DNA from: Rhodospirillales bacterium
Lineage (GTDB): Bacteria; Pseudomonadota; Alphaproteobacteria; Rhodospirillales; Casp-alpha2
DNA length: 52,720 nucleotides
NCBI GenBank assembly: GCA_017644185.1
Contig: JAEPMA010000017.1
Span: 1 to 52,720 of the forward strand
Direction of reading: 5' to 3'
Every line of letters begins with the position of its first letter. Position 1 is the first letter of the stretch. A model generated the notes under the pieces. The model saw only the letters and a program-made list of their open reading frames with translations, did no database searches and had not been told where the DNA came from. This document shows, one piece after another, positions 8,290-16,628 of the stretch. Both the position numbers and the translations under genes were made by a program.

Positions 8290-8625
8290 TCAGCCCTTCT
8301 GCCCTATCCCCCGCATCGCATGCGCCAGGATCTCGCGGCGGATGTCGTCGGGCTGGCCCTCGACCGCGCCCGCTAACGCCGAAAGCTCGCGCCGGAGCCC
8401 GTGAAGTTGATCAAGTAATGACAACACCACCGGCATGGCCTCGCTATCGATCTCCAACTCGACCCGGCATTCGCGGATCAACCTTACCCGGGCGATGTCG
8501 GCGTCGGAGAATCTGGCGGTGTCTCCCCGCCCTTCCGGACGGACCCATCCGCGCGAGACCCAACGGCTCAATTGCGCCTCGTCCAGCCCCTCGACCACGT
8601 CGAAGATTTCCGCATACGCGATCAT
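8290..8625 (-). CDS. cbpM: CbpM-type chaperone modulator (MerR-like)
   Basis: 111-aa protein of the CbpM/MerR-HTH type: N-terminal helices with the [13 protein letters not shown] wing region, then [21 protein letters not shown]. In Escherichia coli CbpM binds the J-domain of CbpA and inhibits it. Its ATG overlaps the cbpA stop by four bases (ATGA), so the two are translationally coupled, which fits a stoichiometric modulator. Confidence 0.85.
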   Translation of the reverse strand: MIAYAEIFDVVEGLDEAQLSRWVSRGWVRPEGRGDTARFSDADIARVRLIRECRVELEIDSEAMPVVLSLLDQLHGLRRELSALAGAVEGQPDDIRREILAHAMRGIGQKG

Positions 8626-9554
8626 GATCCGGCCTCCATCCCTTTGCGCGGGTTTTGATTCCGGCCTTTTTCCCAGCTTTCGAGGAACGCCTGCAGCTCG
8701 GCATCGGGTTCGTCGGGGAGGGCGACCTCTAATCTGATGTACTGATCGCCCTTCTGCTTGCTTTTCGGATCGAGCACGCCCCTGCCCTTCAATCGTAGGG
8801 TGTCGCCGGTGTTCGAATTCTTCGGGACCGTCATCTCAACCGTGCCCCCGACCGTCGGCACCTTCACCTTGCCGCCCAGCACGGCCTCGCTCAACGAGAC
8901 CGGGAGCGTCATGTGGATGTTGCTGTCTTTGCGGGTGAAGAACGCGTGCGGCTGGATATGCACTTCGATATAGGCATCCCCCGGCGGCCCGCCGCCGATC
9001 CCCGGCATCCCCTTGCCCTTCAGGCGCAACGTCTGTCGGTCCCTCACCCCCGCCGGTATCGAGATATCGAGGGTCTTCCCGTCCGCCATCGTGGCGCGGC
9101 GCGTGGTCCCGTTCGCCGCATCCAGGAACGAGACATCGAGGGTGTAGCTGATATCCCCACCCCGGATCTTCACCCCTTCCCCGCTACGTCCCTGAGCACG
9201 CCCGGCGCGCCCGCCGAACAGATCGGCGAAGATATCGCTCATGTCCTCGAAATCGCCGCCGCCATAGCGCGCGTACTTCGCGCCCTCACCGGCGTCGGCG
9301 TAGGTGCGGTAGTACTGCTGTTCGGGTCGTTCGTGGCCCTCGGCGTCGATTTCACCGCTATCGAAGCGTTTGCGTTTATCAGGGTCCGACAACAGGTCGT
9401 GGGCGCTGCTGATGTCCTTGAAGCGCGCCTCCGCCTTGGTGTCGCCCGGATGCAGGTCGGGGTGGCATTCCTTCGCCAGCTTCCTGTACGCCTTGCGGAT
9501 GTCTTCCGCCGACGCGTCTTTCTGAACCCCCAAAAGTTCGTAGGGATCGCCCAT
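8622..9554 (-). CDS. cbpA: DnaJ-type co-chaperone (CbpA-like)
   Basis: 310 aa. The N-terminal J-domain (about residues 3-70) includes the DnaK-stimulating HPD tripeptide in [10 protein letters not shown]. It is followed by a Gly-rich linker and two C-terminal substrate-binding domains (about 120-290, with the [14 protein letters not shown] and [15 protein letters not shown] segments). The Cys-rich zinc finger of true DnaJ is absent, so this is the CbpA type. It acts with DnaK on misfolded proteins and may bind DNA. It is the first gene of the cbpA-cbpM pair. Confidence 0.92.
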   Translation of the reverse strand: MGDPYELLGVQKDASAEDIRKAYRKLAKECHPDLHPGDTKAEARFKDISSAHDLLSDPDKRKRFDSGEIDAEGHERPEQQYYRTYADAGEGAKYARYGGGDFEDMSDIFADLFGGRAGRAQGRSGEGVKIRGGDISYTLDVSFLDAANGTTRRATMADGKTLDISIPAGVRDRQTLRLKGKGMPGIGGGPPGDAYIEVHIQPHAFFTRKDSNIHMTLPVSLSEAVLGGKVKVPTVGGTVEMTVPKNSNTGDTLRLKGRGVLDPKSKQKGDQYIRLEVALPDEPDAELQAFLESWEKGRNQNPRKGMEAGS

Positions 9555-9651
9555 ATCTCTGCCCTCTTCGATTTTGAAGTGAACGTCTCGTGATTAAATA
9601 TGCGCGTCCTTAATTTCACACAATGATGCAGGTCAATCGGAGAGACGATAG

Positions 9652-9758
9652 CCCCCTCACCTAACCTCTCCCCCATAAAGGGGGAGAGGGATAAGTTCGC
9701 GTCATGCCTCGACAGCGTCCCTCTCCCTCACGCATGTGGGGGAGAGGACAGGTGAGGG
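9652..9758. repeat. Family A intergenic hairpin repeat, copy 2
   Basis: Same architecture and orientation as the copy at 8164, including the internal GGATAAGTT segment between the two hairpins. This copy lies between two tandem minus-strand genes (tRNA-Leu and cbpA). Confidence 0.8.
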
Positions 9759-9907
9759 CGTGAGCCCATGCCGAGCAGAACGAATGCCAAGTCACCTCCC
9801 CACCGTCATGCTGAACTTGATTCAGCATCCATGACATCAACACCGGGAAAACGGAAACGGCGGTATGGGCCCTGAATCTAGTTCAGGACGGCGGGAGTAT
9901 ATTCTTG

Positions 9908-9980
9908 CCATCCCCGCGAAAGCGGGGCTATGGATTTTCAATGGGTACGGTCTGGATTCCCGCGTGCGCGGGAATGACGA
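9908..9980. repeat. Family C paired hairpin repeat
   Basis: Two GC-rich hairpins, CCCCGCGAAAGCGGGG and TTCCCGCGTGCGCGGGAA, the second ending in TGACG. The same paired arrangement recurs at 30637-30709 and, with variant stems, at 21632, 43732 and 44453. Confidence 0.65.
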
Positions 9981-10045
9981 TTTAGGGGCTGGAGGTCGGC
10001 GCCTTGGCCAACCCAGCCATCACCAAGGCGCCTGCGTTTTGTGAT

Positions 10046-10132
10046 TGGTGCGGACGGCGGGACTTGAACCCGCACACGCGTAAGCGCGAGAGATTTTAAG
10101 TCTCTTGTGTCTACCAATTCCACCACGTCCGC
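10046..10132 (-). tRNA. tRNA-Leu (anticodon UAA)
   Basis: Read on the minus strand, the acceptor stem GCGGACG pairs with CGTCCGC, followed by discriminator A and an encoded CCA (CCA at 10046-10048). The anticodon stem AGAGA/TCTCT encloses the loop CTTAAAA, giving anticodon UAA (10096-10098). A long variable arm (CGCGCTTACGCG) follows, as expected of a class II tRNA, and the T-arm has GGGTTCAAGTCCC. The length of 87 nt with CCA is typical for tRNA-Leu. Confidence 0.97.
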
Positions 10133-10293
10133 GTCGGCACGGACGTTACCCCGCGGCCTATACCCTGGGCAAGCCACGAAGCGCCGTCGGGCCGTCAAAA
10201 ACCGCGATCCATTCACTTGCCCGTCACAATATCCCATGCCACCCTCCGGCGATGGACGCGCACGATCAGGAAACGGGTAAGGATGGAGACGCC

Positions 10294-10935
10294 ATGACCG
10301 GCGGCCCAGCCTTCGACCGGACGTTCCGCGACACGCTGGAAACGCTCCTGGTGTGGCGGAGAGACGTGCGCCGGTTCAAGACCGATCCCCTGCCCGACGG
10401 GTTGATCGAGGAACTTCTGCAACTGGCGGCCTTATCACCCAGTGTCGGCAACGCCCAGCCATGGCGCTTTGTGCTGGTGGACGATCCGGCGCGCCGGGAC
10501 CGGATCGTCGCCAACTTCGAACGCGCCAACGCGGATGCGCTTTCGGATTACGAGGGTGAGCAGGCCGATTTATATGCCGGCCTTAAACTCGCGGGTTTGA
10601 AAGAGGCCCCGGTACATCTGGCTGTTTACTGCGACGAACAAAGTAATCTGGGCCACGGCCTGGGCCGCAAGACGATGCCCGAAATGCTGGCCTATTCCGT
10701 GGTCGGCGCGGTGACGACACTATGGTTGGCGGCGCGCGCTTATGGGGTCGGGCTGGGCTGGGTGTCGATCCTCGACCCGGTTGAGGTCGACAAAACCCTC
10801 GACATCCCCGAAGACTGGAAGCTGGTCGGCTATCTCTGCATGGGTTATCCTGTGGAAGAGCACACCACCCCCGAATTGGTCCGCGCCGGATGGCAGGACC
10901 GGGTCGACATTTCCGAATTCATCGTGAAGCGCTGA
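10294..10935 (+). CDS. bluB: 5,6-dimethylbenzimidazole synthase (BluB-type nitroreductase fold)
   Basis: 213 aa. BluB uses O2 to fragment reduced FMN into the lower ligand of vitamin B12. The flavin-binding N-terminus has WRRDVRRF and LSPSVGNAQPWRFVLV, and the C-terminal half has LWLAARAYGVGLGWVSILDP, the pattern separating BluB from ordinary nitroreductases. The ATG at 10294 was chosen because GGATGGAG lies 6 bp upstream. An upstream in-frame ATG at 10252 is possible; extension to 10105 would run into the tRNA. It stands alone with no other cobalamin gene adjacent, but a B12-dependent mutase is encoded at 31163-33315. Confidence 0.87.
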   Translation: MTGGPAFDRTFRDTLETLLVWRRDVRRFKTDPLPDGLIEELLQLAALSPSVGNAQPWRFVLVDDPARRDRIVANFERANADALSDYEGEQADLYAGLKLAGLKEAPVHLAVYCDEQSNLGHGLGRKTMPEMLAYSVVGAVTTLWLAARAYGVGLGWVSILDPVEVDKTLDIPEDWKLVGYLCMGYPVEEHTTPELVRAGWQDRVDISEFIVKR

Positions 10936-10938
10936 CGG

Positions 10939-11211
10939 CTATTCCGACGGATCACCCCAGCTGCCGAGGTTCCATATCCCGACGGCGATGGTGATCCCGG
11001 TGACCGTGACCCAGATATCGAAGGTGAAGAACGCGATCCACAACCAGGATTGATTGGCGCGCGCCATCAACGAATAGATGCCGCCCATGTCCGACCACAG
11101 GAATAATCCCGCGACACCGAGCGAGATCGCGGTCCCCATCAGGCCGCGGCGGATCAGAAACCCGAAGAATGCGCGCCGGCTACGGCTTAGCTCCGACGGA
11201 ATCGCGTTCAT
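10939..11211 (-). CDS. Small two-helix membrane protein, unknown function
   Basis: 90 aa. Two hydrophobic segments are visible: AISLGVAGLFLWSD (about 28-41) and the longer stretch around IAFFTFDIWVTVTGITIAVGIW (about 59-80). A basic N-terminus (RSRRAFFGFLIRR) suggests an N-in topology. No family recognised. It lies 17 bp downstream of the CinA-like gene on the same strand, so they are probably co-transcribed, and it converges on bluB. Confidence 0.7.
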   Translation of the reverse strand: MNAIPSELSRSRRAFFGFLIRRGLMGTAISLGVAGLFLWSDMGGIYSLMARANQSWLWIAFFTFDIWVTVTGITIAVGIWNLGSWGDPSE

Positions 11212-11228
11212 ACCGATGCACCCCCATC

Positions 11229-12002
11229 TCAGGCATCGTCCGGTTCTTGCATGACCGGTTCGCCGCCCAGATCTTTCAGCATTTGTAACACATCCTTGGC
11301 CGCCGCATCCGCTTTTTCAGGATCGTCCGAGCGAATCACGATATTCGCCCCCGGGCGGTCATTCAGCGGATAGGAACCTATTTCCGTATCCGGATGACGT
11401 AACTGAAGCTCGGTCAGCGGGCCCCCGGCGCGGCCTTCCGGCACCAGCGACGAGACGGTGCGGCTGACCATTTTCCGCCCACCCGTCAGTCTGTTCTTCA
11501 TCCCCTCGAACATCGCCTGCATGATGCGCGGCACCCCCGGAAGGACGAACACGTTCTCGACCTGGAAGCCCGGCGCGACGGAGACCGGATTGTCGATCAG
11601 GATCGCGTCGACGGGGGTGTTAGCCATGCGCTGTCGGGCCGGCGTGAATTCGTCGCCCCGCGCGGCGTAGTGATCTTCGAGAAGCTTGACCGCGTCGGGG
11701 TTGGGGCCGAACTCAAGACCGAACGCCCGGGCCACGCACTCCGACGTGATGTCATCGTGGGTCGGGCCGATCCCACCCGTCGTGAAGACATAATCGTAGC
11801 GCTGCCTGAGCGTGTTTACCGCCTCGACGATGGCGTCGGGCACGTCGGACACGATGCGCACTTCCATCATACGGATGCCGAGCTTGTTCAGCTCGTCGCC
11901 CAGGTATTGAAGGTTCGCGTCCTTGGTACGGCCGGAGAGAATTTCGTTACCGATGATAGCGAGACCGGCGGTAACGGGTTTGGATGTTTCTTGTTCTGAC
12001 AT
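11229..12002 (-). CDS. CinA-type competence/damage-inducible protein, molybdopterin-binding domain only
   Basis: 257 aa. A single MoCF/CinA N-terminal domain is visible: LAIIGNEILSGRTKD (about 13-27), FTTGGIGPTHDD (about 71-82) and the substrate loop VFVLPGVPRIMQAMFEG (about 150-166). The C-terminal amidohydrolase (PncC) domain of full CinA is missing, as is common for the alphaproteobacterial short form. The molecular function of this short form is unsettled; nucleotide pyrophosphatase activity is known for related domains. I chose the ATG at 12002 over an in-frame TTG at 12044, which lacks a ribosome site. Confidence 0.87.
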   Translation of the reverse strand: MSEQETSKPVTAGLAIIGNEILSGRTKDANLQYLGDELNKLGIRMMEVRIVSDVPDAIVEAVNTLRQRYDYVFTTGGIGPTHDDITSECVARAFGLEFGPNPDAVKLLEDHYAARGDEFTPARQRMANTPVDAILIDNPVSVAPGFQVENVFVLPGVPRIMQAMFEGMKNRLTGGRKMVSRTVSSLVPEGRAGGPLTELQLRHPDTEIGSYPLNDRPGANIVIRSDDPEKADAAAKDVLQMLKDLGGEPVMQEPDDA

Positions 12003-12052
12003 TCCGAAAATGTAGAAAGCGCCGGGCCCCTTGGAAAGCCCCAAACGCGGAT

Positions 12053-12090
12053 CGGGCGGCCCGGGGGAGAGGGGGTGTCCGGGCCGCCCG
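12053..12090. terminator. Strong 12-bp perfect hairpin, possible terminator
   Basis: CGGGCGGCCCGG (12053-12064) and its exact reverse complement (12079-12090) flank a 14-nt loop. It lies downstream of the minus-strand lipoprotein gene and just upstream of the CinA-like gene. No clean T-run follows on the minus strand (only TTT after a few bases), so intrinsic termination is uncertain. It could instead insulate or stabilise transcripts. Confidence 0.4.
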
Positions 12091-12152
12091 TCTTCGCATC
12101 GCGCGCCGCAGGGCCGGAGGACTACCCCCGAGCGCGACGCTGGTGCAACGGA

Positions 12153-12689
12153 TTAACTGCTGATCTTCCAGTCGCCGTCCGGCATCCGGCACGCGGTCCC
12201 GTAACCGACCTGGGCCTCGCCGCCGACGATGACTTCGGTCTGATATTCGCGGCAGTAGGCCCCGGTCTGGACGTCGCGGCCGGTACGGGTCGGGGTCACC
12301 GAGCCGTAGTTCCCACTATCCGGGTTCGACCATGAAATCGTCTGGCCAACCGGGGCGTTCATTGCTTGGTTCTGAGCGCGCTGGGCATAGGCCTGGTCCG
12401 CCCGGTCGAGCGACTGGCCCATCGAGTTGCCGAGGAAACCACCCAAAAGTACGCCCGCCGCGGTCGCGGCCAACTGGCCCTTGCCCCCGCCGATCTTGGA
12501 GCCGGCGAAGCCGCCCAGACCGGCGCCCAAGAGCGTGCCCATGGTCTGTTTATTACCCTGATCCGTGACACACCCCGACAGCAGCCCGAGGCTGAGGACC
12601 GCGGCCATGGCCATCAAGGCCGGGCGGCGGAATTTTCGAGTGGGTTTCGGCGTTTCGGTGTTCGAAATCGTCTGAAGTTCGGTGTTCAT
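12153..12689 (-). CDS. Glycine-zipper outer-membrane lipoprotein (17-kDa surface-antigen-like)
   Basis: 178 aa. Lipobox LLSGC puts the lipidated Cys at residue 40. A glycine-zipper 2TM region follows (about 50-90: TLLGAGLGGFAGSKIGGG and GVLLGGFLGNSMGQ), and the C-terminal domain has YCREYQTEVIVGG, like the rickettsial 17-kDa antigen/RT0821 family. The start at 12689 is fixed by AGGAGG six bases upstream. The N-terminal segment before the hydrophobic stretch is unusually long (about 27 residues), so an internal ATG nearer the signal peptide cannot be excluded. It diverges from a MarR-type gene over an AT-rich control region. Confidence 0.85.
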   Translation of the reverse strand: MNTELQTISNTETPKPTRKFRRPALMAMAAVLSLGLLSGCVTDQGNKQTMGTLLGAGLGGFAGSKIGGGKGQLAATAAGVLLGGFLGNSMGQSLDRADQAYAQRAQNQAMNAPVGQTISWSNPDSGNYGSVTPTRTGRDVQTGAYCREYQTEVIVGGEAQVGYGTACRMPDGDWKISS

Positions 12690-12916
12690 TTGATCCTCCT
12701 GTATCAATCGCCGGCGATGTCCTCCGCGGCGATATGAGGAGGATATTTATCTTCATTTTTATAGTCAATATTAGATTTAAAAATAAGTGTAACTAAATGT
12801 ATCAGGTGAAAATATATGCTGATCAAGGCCTTATCGGCCCTCGACATGGCGGTCGATACAAGCTACATATTTATCATTAAAAATAAGCCTAATCGATCGC
12901 GAACGGAATCCACCCC
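12690..12916. promoter_or_regulatory. AT-rich divergent control region with spaced repeats
   Basis: This 227-bp stretch is strikingly AT-rich against its surroundings. TTAAAAATAAG occurs twice, at 12778-12788 and 12878-12888, exactly 100 bp apart. ATATTTATC also occurs twice, near 12744 and 12868. These are candidate operator or promoter elements for the divergent lipoprotein and MarR genes. The only possible gene in it is a shadow frame. Confidence 0.4.
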
Positions 12917-13297
12917 ATGCCCCTCACCTATTCGGACCAGCAGCGCCGCGCTTATCTCGAATTCACCGACAAAGTGGGCATGGGTTGGATTCAGCTCTTC
13001 GCCGGCGATACCGAGTTTTATTCTGCCGCCTATTGGGATTTATTCACGCATCTCTGGCGCACCACGGACCCGGTCCGCAAGACCGACGCCATCAACGCCA
13101 TCACCGGCGTCAAAAGTCCTTTGACGGCATCCAAATATATCGACACCGCCCTCAAGCGCGGCCTGATCGTCGAGAAAGTCAATCCGAGCGACGCCCGTTC
13201 CAAGCTCGTCACGCTGTCGGCGCCCATGCGCGCACAGATGGACGCGTTCTTCGATGACGCCGTGGATGAGATGAAGAAGGCGGCGGAAGGGCTGTAA
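12917..13297 (+). CDS. MarR-like winged-helix transcriptional regulator
   Basis: 126 aa. A winged-helix fold is suggested by the helix pair around DAINAITGVKSPLTASKYIDTALKRGLIVEKV (about 54-85, quoted here only as the HTH plus recognition helix) and the wing PSDARSKLVTLSAP. The C-terminal helix likely dimerises. It is shorter than classical MarR and probably belongs to the small MarR-like group. Genes divergent from it (the lipoprotein at 12153) and the shared AT-rich region are the likely targets. Confidence 0.75.
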   Translation: MPLTYSDQQRRAYLEFTDKVGMGWIQLFAGDTEFYSAAYWDLFTHLWRTTDPVRKTDAINAITGVKSPLTASKYIDTALKRGLIVEKVNPSDARSKLVTLSAPMRAQMDAFFDDAVDEMKKAAEGL

Positions 13298-13321
13298 GCC
13301 CCGCACCTGCGACGAGGTTAC

Positions 13322-13412
13322 CCCCCTCACCTAACCTCTCCCCCAAGGGGGAGAGGGATAACATCGCGTCAGGGTCCCTCTCCTCCATTTATGGAGGAGA
13401 GGACAGGTGAGG
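13322..13412. repeat. Family A intergenic hairpin repeat, copy 3
   Basis: About 91 bp, the same nested-hairpin design as the copy at 8164 but with compensatory changes in the second hairpin (CTCTCCTCC with GGAGGAGAG). Stem pairing is thus conserved while sequence drifts. It lies between the convergent MarR and NUDIX genes. Confidence 0.8.
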
Positions 13413-13423
13413 AGGCAATTATC

Positions 13424-13885
13424 TCAGAGATAGTCCCGTAACAGCGCCACCAGCGGCTTATCCGCGGGCGGCATCGGATAATCCCCCAACCGCATCGGCG
13501 GCACCCATTTCAGTTCTTGCCCTTCCAACGCCGTCGGCTGTCCCTTCCAGATGCGGCAGAGATAAAGCGGCATCAGAAGATGAAAATCGTCATACGCGTG
13601 GCTCGCGAAGGTGAACGCGGCGAGGCAGGATTCGGTGATGTCGAGGTCGAGTTCCTCTTTCAACTCCCGCACCAGCGCGGTTTCGGGAAGCTCGCCATCG
13701 TGCACCTTCCCCCCCGGAAACTCCCAGAGCCCGGCCATGGCTTTCCCTTCCGGGCGTTTGGCGATCAGCACCCGCCCGTCGGCGTCGATTAAGGCCGCGG
13801 CGGCGACCAGCACCGTCTTTAAAGGCTTGTCCGCGCCCGGAAACGGCGCCGACCAGCAGCCGCTATCAGGACCTGTAGTCGGCAT
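13424..13885 (-). CDS. mutT: NUDIX hydrolase, MutT-like (8-oxo-dGTP diphosphatase)
   Basis: 153 aa. The NUDIX box is complete: G-x5-E (GKVHDGE), seven residues, then RELKEEL. The surrounding sequence (LIAKRPEGKAMAGLWEFPGGK) is the MutT type that cleans oxidised nucleotides from the pool. The start is uncertain. The ATG at 13885 overlaps the argJ stop by 20 bp and adds about 25 residues before the conserved TVLVAAAALIDADG; an internal GTG is the alternative. It is coupled to argJ, an arrangement seen in other alphaproteobacteria. Confidence 0.85.
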   Translation of the reverse strand: MPTTGPDSGCWSAPFPGADKPLKTVLVAAAALIDADGRVLIAKRPEGKAMAGLWEFPGGKVHDGELPETALVRELKEELDLDITESCLAAFTFASHAYDDFHLLMPLYLCRIWKGQPTALEGQELKWVPPMRLGDYPMPPADKPLVALLRDYL

Positions 13886-15095
13886 TGATCGAGATGTAGC
13901 CGTGCGTGAGATCGCAGGTCCAGACCGTCGCCTTTCCCTTCCCAATCGCGAGGTCGACGTCGACAACGATCTCCTGCCCCTTCATGTGCTGGGCGACGGG
14001 GGTTTCGTCGTATCCCTCGACGGCAGCCCCCTCCTCGGCGATCACCGTGCCCCCCATCGAGATCGAGAGCTTGTCGCGTTCGGCCTTTTCACCCGCCTTC
14101 CCCACCGCCATCACGACCCGGCCCCAGTTGGCGTCCTCGCCCGCGATGGCCGTCTTGACCAATGGCGAATTCGCGATCGAGAGCGCGATCCGTTTCGCGG
14201 CCTTGTCGCTGTCGGCGCCGGTAACGTTGATGGTGATGAACTTGGATGCGCCCTCGCCGTCCCTGACCACCTGTTTCGCCAGATCGACACAAAGGTCTTC
14301 GAGCGCGGCGGTGAACGCGGACAATGACGGATCATCCAGCCCTTCGGGAACCGGATTGCCCGCTTTACCTGTCGCAAACGCCAGCACGGTGTCCGAGGTC
14401 GAGGTATCGCTGTCCACCGTCGAGCAGTTGAAGCTCTTCTCGACGGCCGCCGACAAGCACGCCTGCAAAAGGGGTGCGGGAATCTGCGCATCGGTCCCGA
14501 TAAATGCCAGCATCGTCGCCATGTCGGGGGCAATCATCCCCGATCCCTTGACGATGCCGTTGATCCGGACCGTCGTCCCCCCAATGTCGACCCTACGTGT
14601 CGCCCCCTTGGGGAACGTATCGGTGGTCATGATCGCCGTCGCCGCGTCGGCCCAGCGGTCGCCCGACATGTCGTTGGACATACTTTGGATGTGCGGCGCC
14701 AGTTTATCGGCAGGCAGCACCTGCCCGATCACGCCCGTCGACGCCGCGAACACCCGGCTCGGCCGGCAGCTCAGCGCATCGGCGGCGGCCTGGACGAGCG
14801 CCTCACACGCCTCTGCGCCCCGTTTACCCGTGAACGCATTGGCGTTCCCGGCATTGACGACGACGCCGCGGGCTTCACCGCCCGTAATGTGCTGGCGGCA
14901 CCAGTCGACCGGCGCGGACGGACAGAGCGAGCGGGTAAAGGTCCCCGCCACCTGGGTGCCGTCGGCGAACTTCATCAACAAAAGATCCGGACGCCCCTTG
15001 TATTTGAGACCGGTCTCGGCGGCGGCAATCTCGATGCCGTCGATGGCCGGCAGCTCGGGAAACGCATCAGGCGCCAGTGGCGAGCGTTCGATCAT
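13866..15095 (-). CDS. argJ: Bifunctional glutamate N-acetyltransferase / amino-acid acetyltransferase
   Basis: 409 aa. ArgJ transfers acetyl from N-acetylornithine to glutamate in arginine biosynthesis and can also use acetyl-CoA. The self-cleavage site is in KGSGMIAPDMATML: the chain is cut before Thr194, which becomes the N-terminal nucleophile. Other family blocks are NAGNANAFTG and SDTSTSDT. The C-terminus ends INADYRS, as expected for ArgJ. It lies downstream of the parvulin gene on the same strand (17-bp gap) and overlaps mutT. Confidence 0.96.
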   Translation of the reverse strand: MIERSPLAPDAFPELPAIDGIEIAAAETGLKYKGRPDLLLMKFADGTQVAGTFTRSLCPSAPVDWCRQHITGGEARGVVVNAGNANAFTGKRGAEACEALVQAAADALSCRPSRVFAASTGVIGQVLPADKLAPHIQSMSNDMSGDRWADAATAIMTTDTFPKGATRRVDIGGTTVRINGIVKGSGMIAPDMATMLAFIGTDAQIPAPLLQACLSAAVEKSFNCSTVDSDTSTSDTVLAFATGKAGNPVPEGLDDPSLSAFTAALEDLCVDLAKQVVRDGEGASKFITINVTGADSDKAAKRIALSIANSPLVKTAIAGEDANWGRVVMAVGKAGEKAERDKLSISMGGTVIAEEGAAVEGYDETPVAQHMKGQEIVVDVDLAIGKGKATVWTCDLTHGYISINADYRS

Positions 15096-15112
15096 CTGTC
15101 GTCGCTCCCGCC

Positions 15113-15928
15113 TTACTGCTTCTTGCCGTCCATGTCGAAGCGCTCGATCTCGGCCTTCGACCGCAACCGCTCGACATAGGCAGCCCCCGCGGCCTGGGCC
15201 GCTTCGGTGCGAAGATCCTCGACGCTTTCCTCAAAGCTCGGCGGCTGGGCGGCGCGCTTTTCCTCGACCTTGATCACGTGGAAACCGAACTGGGTCTGAA
15301 CCGGTTCGCGGGAATGCTGACCGGCCTCCAGTTTATAAGCCGCTTCCTCGAACGCCGGCACCATCTGGCCCTTACCGAAAAAGCCCAGATCGCCGCCGCG
15401 CGGACCCGACGGACCGGTCGATTTCTCTTTCGCGAGTTCGGCAAAGTCGGCGCCGCCATCCAGTTCCTTGATCACCGCCGTGGCTTCGTCCGCGGTCTTC
15501 AACAGGATATGACGGGCGTGCAGTTCTTCCGAACCTTCAGCCATCTGCTCGTCGTACATTTTCTTGAGTTTTTCGTCGGTGACGGCGTCCTCGATCTCCT
15601 TGCGGACGGCGTAACGCTCAAGAAGCTGATCCTTCACCAGCGACAACGCCTGCTGGAAGTCCTCGTCTTCGTCCAGCTTGCGGGCACGCGCGTCCTCGGC
15701 CACCAGTTTGGAATCGATCAGACTTGTGAGAAGCATCGGATAAATCTGATCGATCGGCACGGCCTGGTATTCCGGCGGCAGGTTCTCATGCGCCTTCAAC
15801 AGGTGCGACTGCAGGATCTTCTTGCCGTTCACGGTGGCGATCACCGGGTCGTCGGCCAAGGCCGGCAACGTAGCTGCGGCCATCACCAGGGACGTCACCG
15901 TTGCGGCGGCAATCTTGCGAATAAACAT
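15113..15928 (-). CDS. Periplasmic parvulin-type peptidyl-prolyl isomerase
   Basis: 271 aa. A signal peptide ends near ATLPALA (residues 18-24). An N-terminal SurA-like helical chaperone region covers about 25-130, followed by the PpiC/parvulin domain (about 133-230: ARHILLK, SGPRGGDLGFFGKGQMVPAFE split across the domain, FGFHVIKVEE). It probably assists folding of exported proteins. The start at 15928 is set by GGCAGGAGATAAAG; the frame is open further upstream but has no ribosome site. Confidence 0.92.
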   Translation of the reverse strand: MFIRKIAAATVTSLVMAAATLPALADDPVIATVNGKKILQSHLLKAHENLPPEYQAVPIDQIYPMLLTSLIDSKLVAEDARARKLDEDEDFQQALSLVKDQLLERYAVRKEIEDAVTDEKLKKMYDEQMAEGSEELHARHILLKTADEATAVIKELDGGADFAELAKEKSTGPSGPRGGDLGFFGKGQMVPAFEEAAYKLEAGQHSREPVQTQFGFHVIKVEEKRAAQPPSFEESVEDLRTEAAQAAGAAYVERLRSKAEIERFDMDGKKQ

Positions 15929-16179
15929 CTTTATCTCCTGCCTGAGGTCAATTTCGGCCCGTGCCGGGTACGTGCCCGCAGTCAAGGTCGGGCATTCGCC
16001 CGCGATTAAGCACAAGCGGGGCCGGGCGGGCAAGCGCGGGCGTCTTTTTAACATGATGAAACAATGTGAAAACAAATGAATCTCAATCGAAAAACCCCTG
16101 CAATAGAGCGCGCGGATACTCGTTTCCAGAACAGGCCGTTGAAACGGTCGGCAAACGACAATCAGGAGCGTGGAGTATC

Positions 16180-16464
16180 ATGGATTTCTTTTCAGACCCC
16201 GAGTTCATCAAACTTGCAGCCCTGGGCTGTGCCTTTGTCGTCGGTGTCAGCGTCTGCATCTACGTCGCGATCCGCGAAACCGCCGAACTCAACCGCCGCC
16301 GCCGCGCCAAGAAACTGATTTATCAGGACGCCGTGAAGCGCGAACTGGACCGAAAACGCCACGTCATGGAGCGCATGCGCGCCCAGGACGACATGGGCAG
16401 CATCGAACACGAAAATGGCGTCCAGAGCCGTGTGGAACGCTCTGGAAACCAATCCTTCGCATGA
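16180..16464 (+). CDS. Small single-pass membrane protein, unknown function
   Basis: 94 aa. One N-terminal transmembrane segment (about residues 11-31, ALGCAFVVGVSVCIYVAI) is followed by a long, highly charged Arg/Lys-rich helix (ELNRRRRAKK, KRELDRKRHVMERMR), probably cytoplasmic. No family recognised. The ATG is preceded by AGGAGCGTGGAG. A clear intrinsic terminator follows, so this is a monocistronic transcript. Confidence 0.75.
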   Translation: MDFFSDPEFIKLAALGCAFVVGVSVCIYVAIRETAELNRRRRAKKLIYQDAVKRELDRKRHVMERMRAQDDMGSIEHENGVQSRVERSGNQSFA

Positions 16465-16513
16465 TTTCAACAGGTTCTCTTGAGGGACGTTAACACTCCA
16501 CACACACTCCCCC

Positions 16514-16545
16514 AGGACCGGTCCAGAAGGACCGGTCCTTTTTTT
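16514..16545 (+). terminator. Intrinsic terminator of the small membrane-protein gene
   Basis: Perfect 11-bp stem: AGGACCGGTCC (16514-16524), loop AGAA, GGACCGGTCCT (16529-16539), followed by a run of six T (16540-16545). It is the clearest Rho-independent terminator in the window. Confidence 0.92.
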
Positions 16546-16628
16546 ACGCCCACGTCAGCGCAAACGCTTGCAAGCCCGCCCATCCCCCGGCATGTTGCAC
16601 CCGCTAACACTTGTCGGAGGATGCGATC

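Larger units (their letters stand above)
9555..10045. other. 491-bp gene-free stretch rich in hairpin repeats
   Basis: No convincing gene is present. It holds a family A repeat (9652-9758), two CTGAA-TTCAG hairpins (9805-9835 and 9871-9891) and a paired CCCCGCGAAAGCGGGG / TTCCCGCGTGCGCGGGAA element (about 9908-9980). The promoter of cbpA should lie in the right-hand part of 9555-9650. Confidence 0.7.

Noticed and set aside
10105-10293. Longer N-terminus for BluB
   Set aside because: It would overlap the tRNA-Leu gene; the ATG at 10294 has a good ribosome site and gives normal family length.
12003-12044. TTG-initiated longer CinA-like protein
   Set aside because: The added residues match nothing in the family and no ribosome site precedes the TTG.
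9652-13412. CRISPR array suggested by recurring GC-rich repeats
   Set aside because: Copies are far apart, differ in length and sequence, occur in both orientations and form nested hairpins; there are no regular spacers or cas genes.
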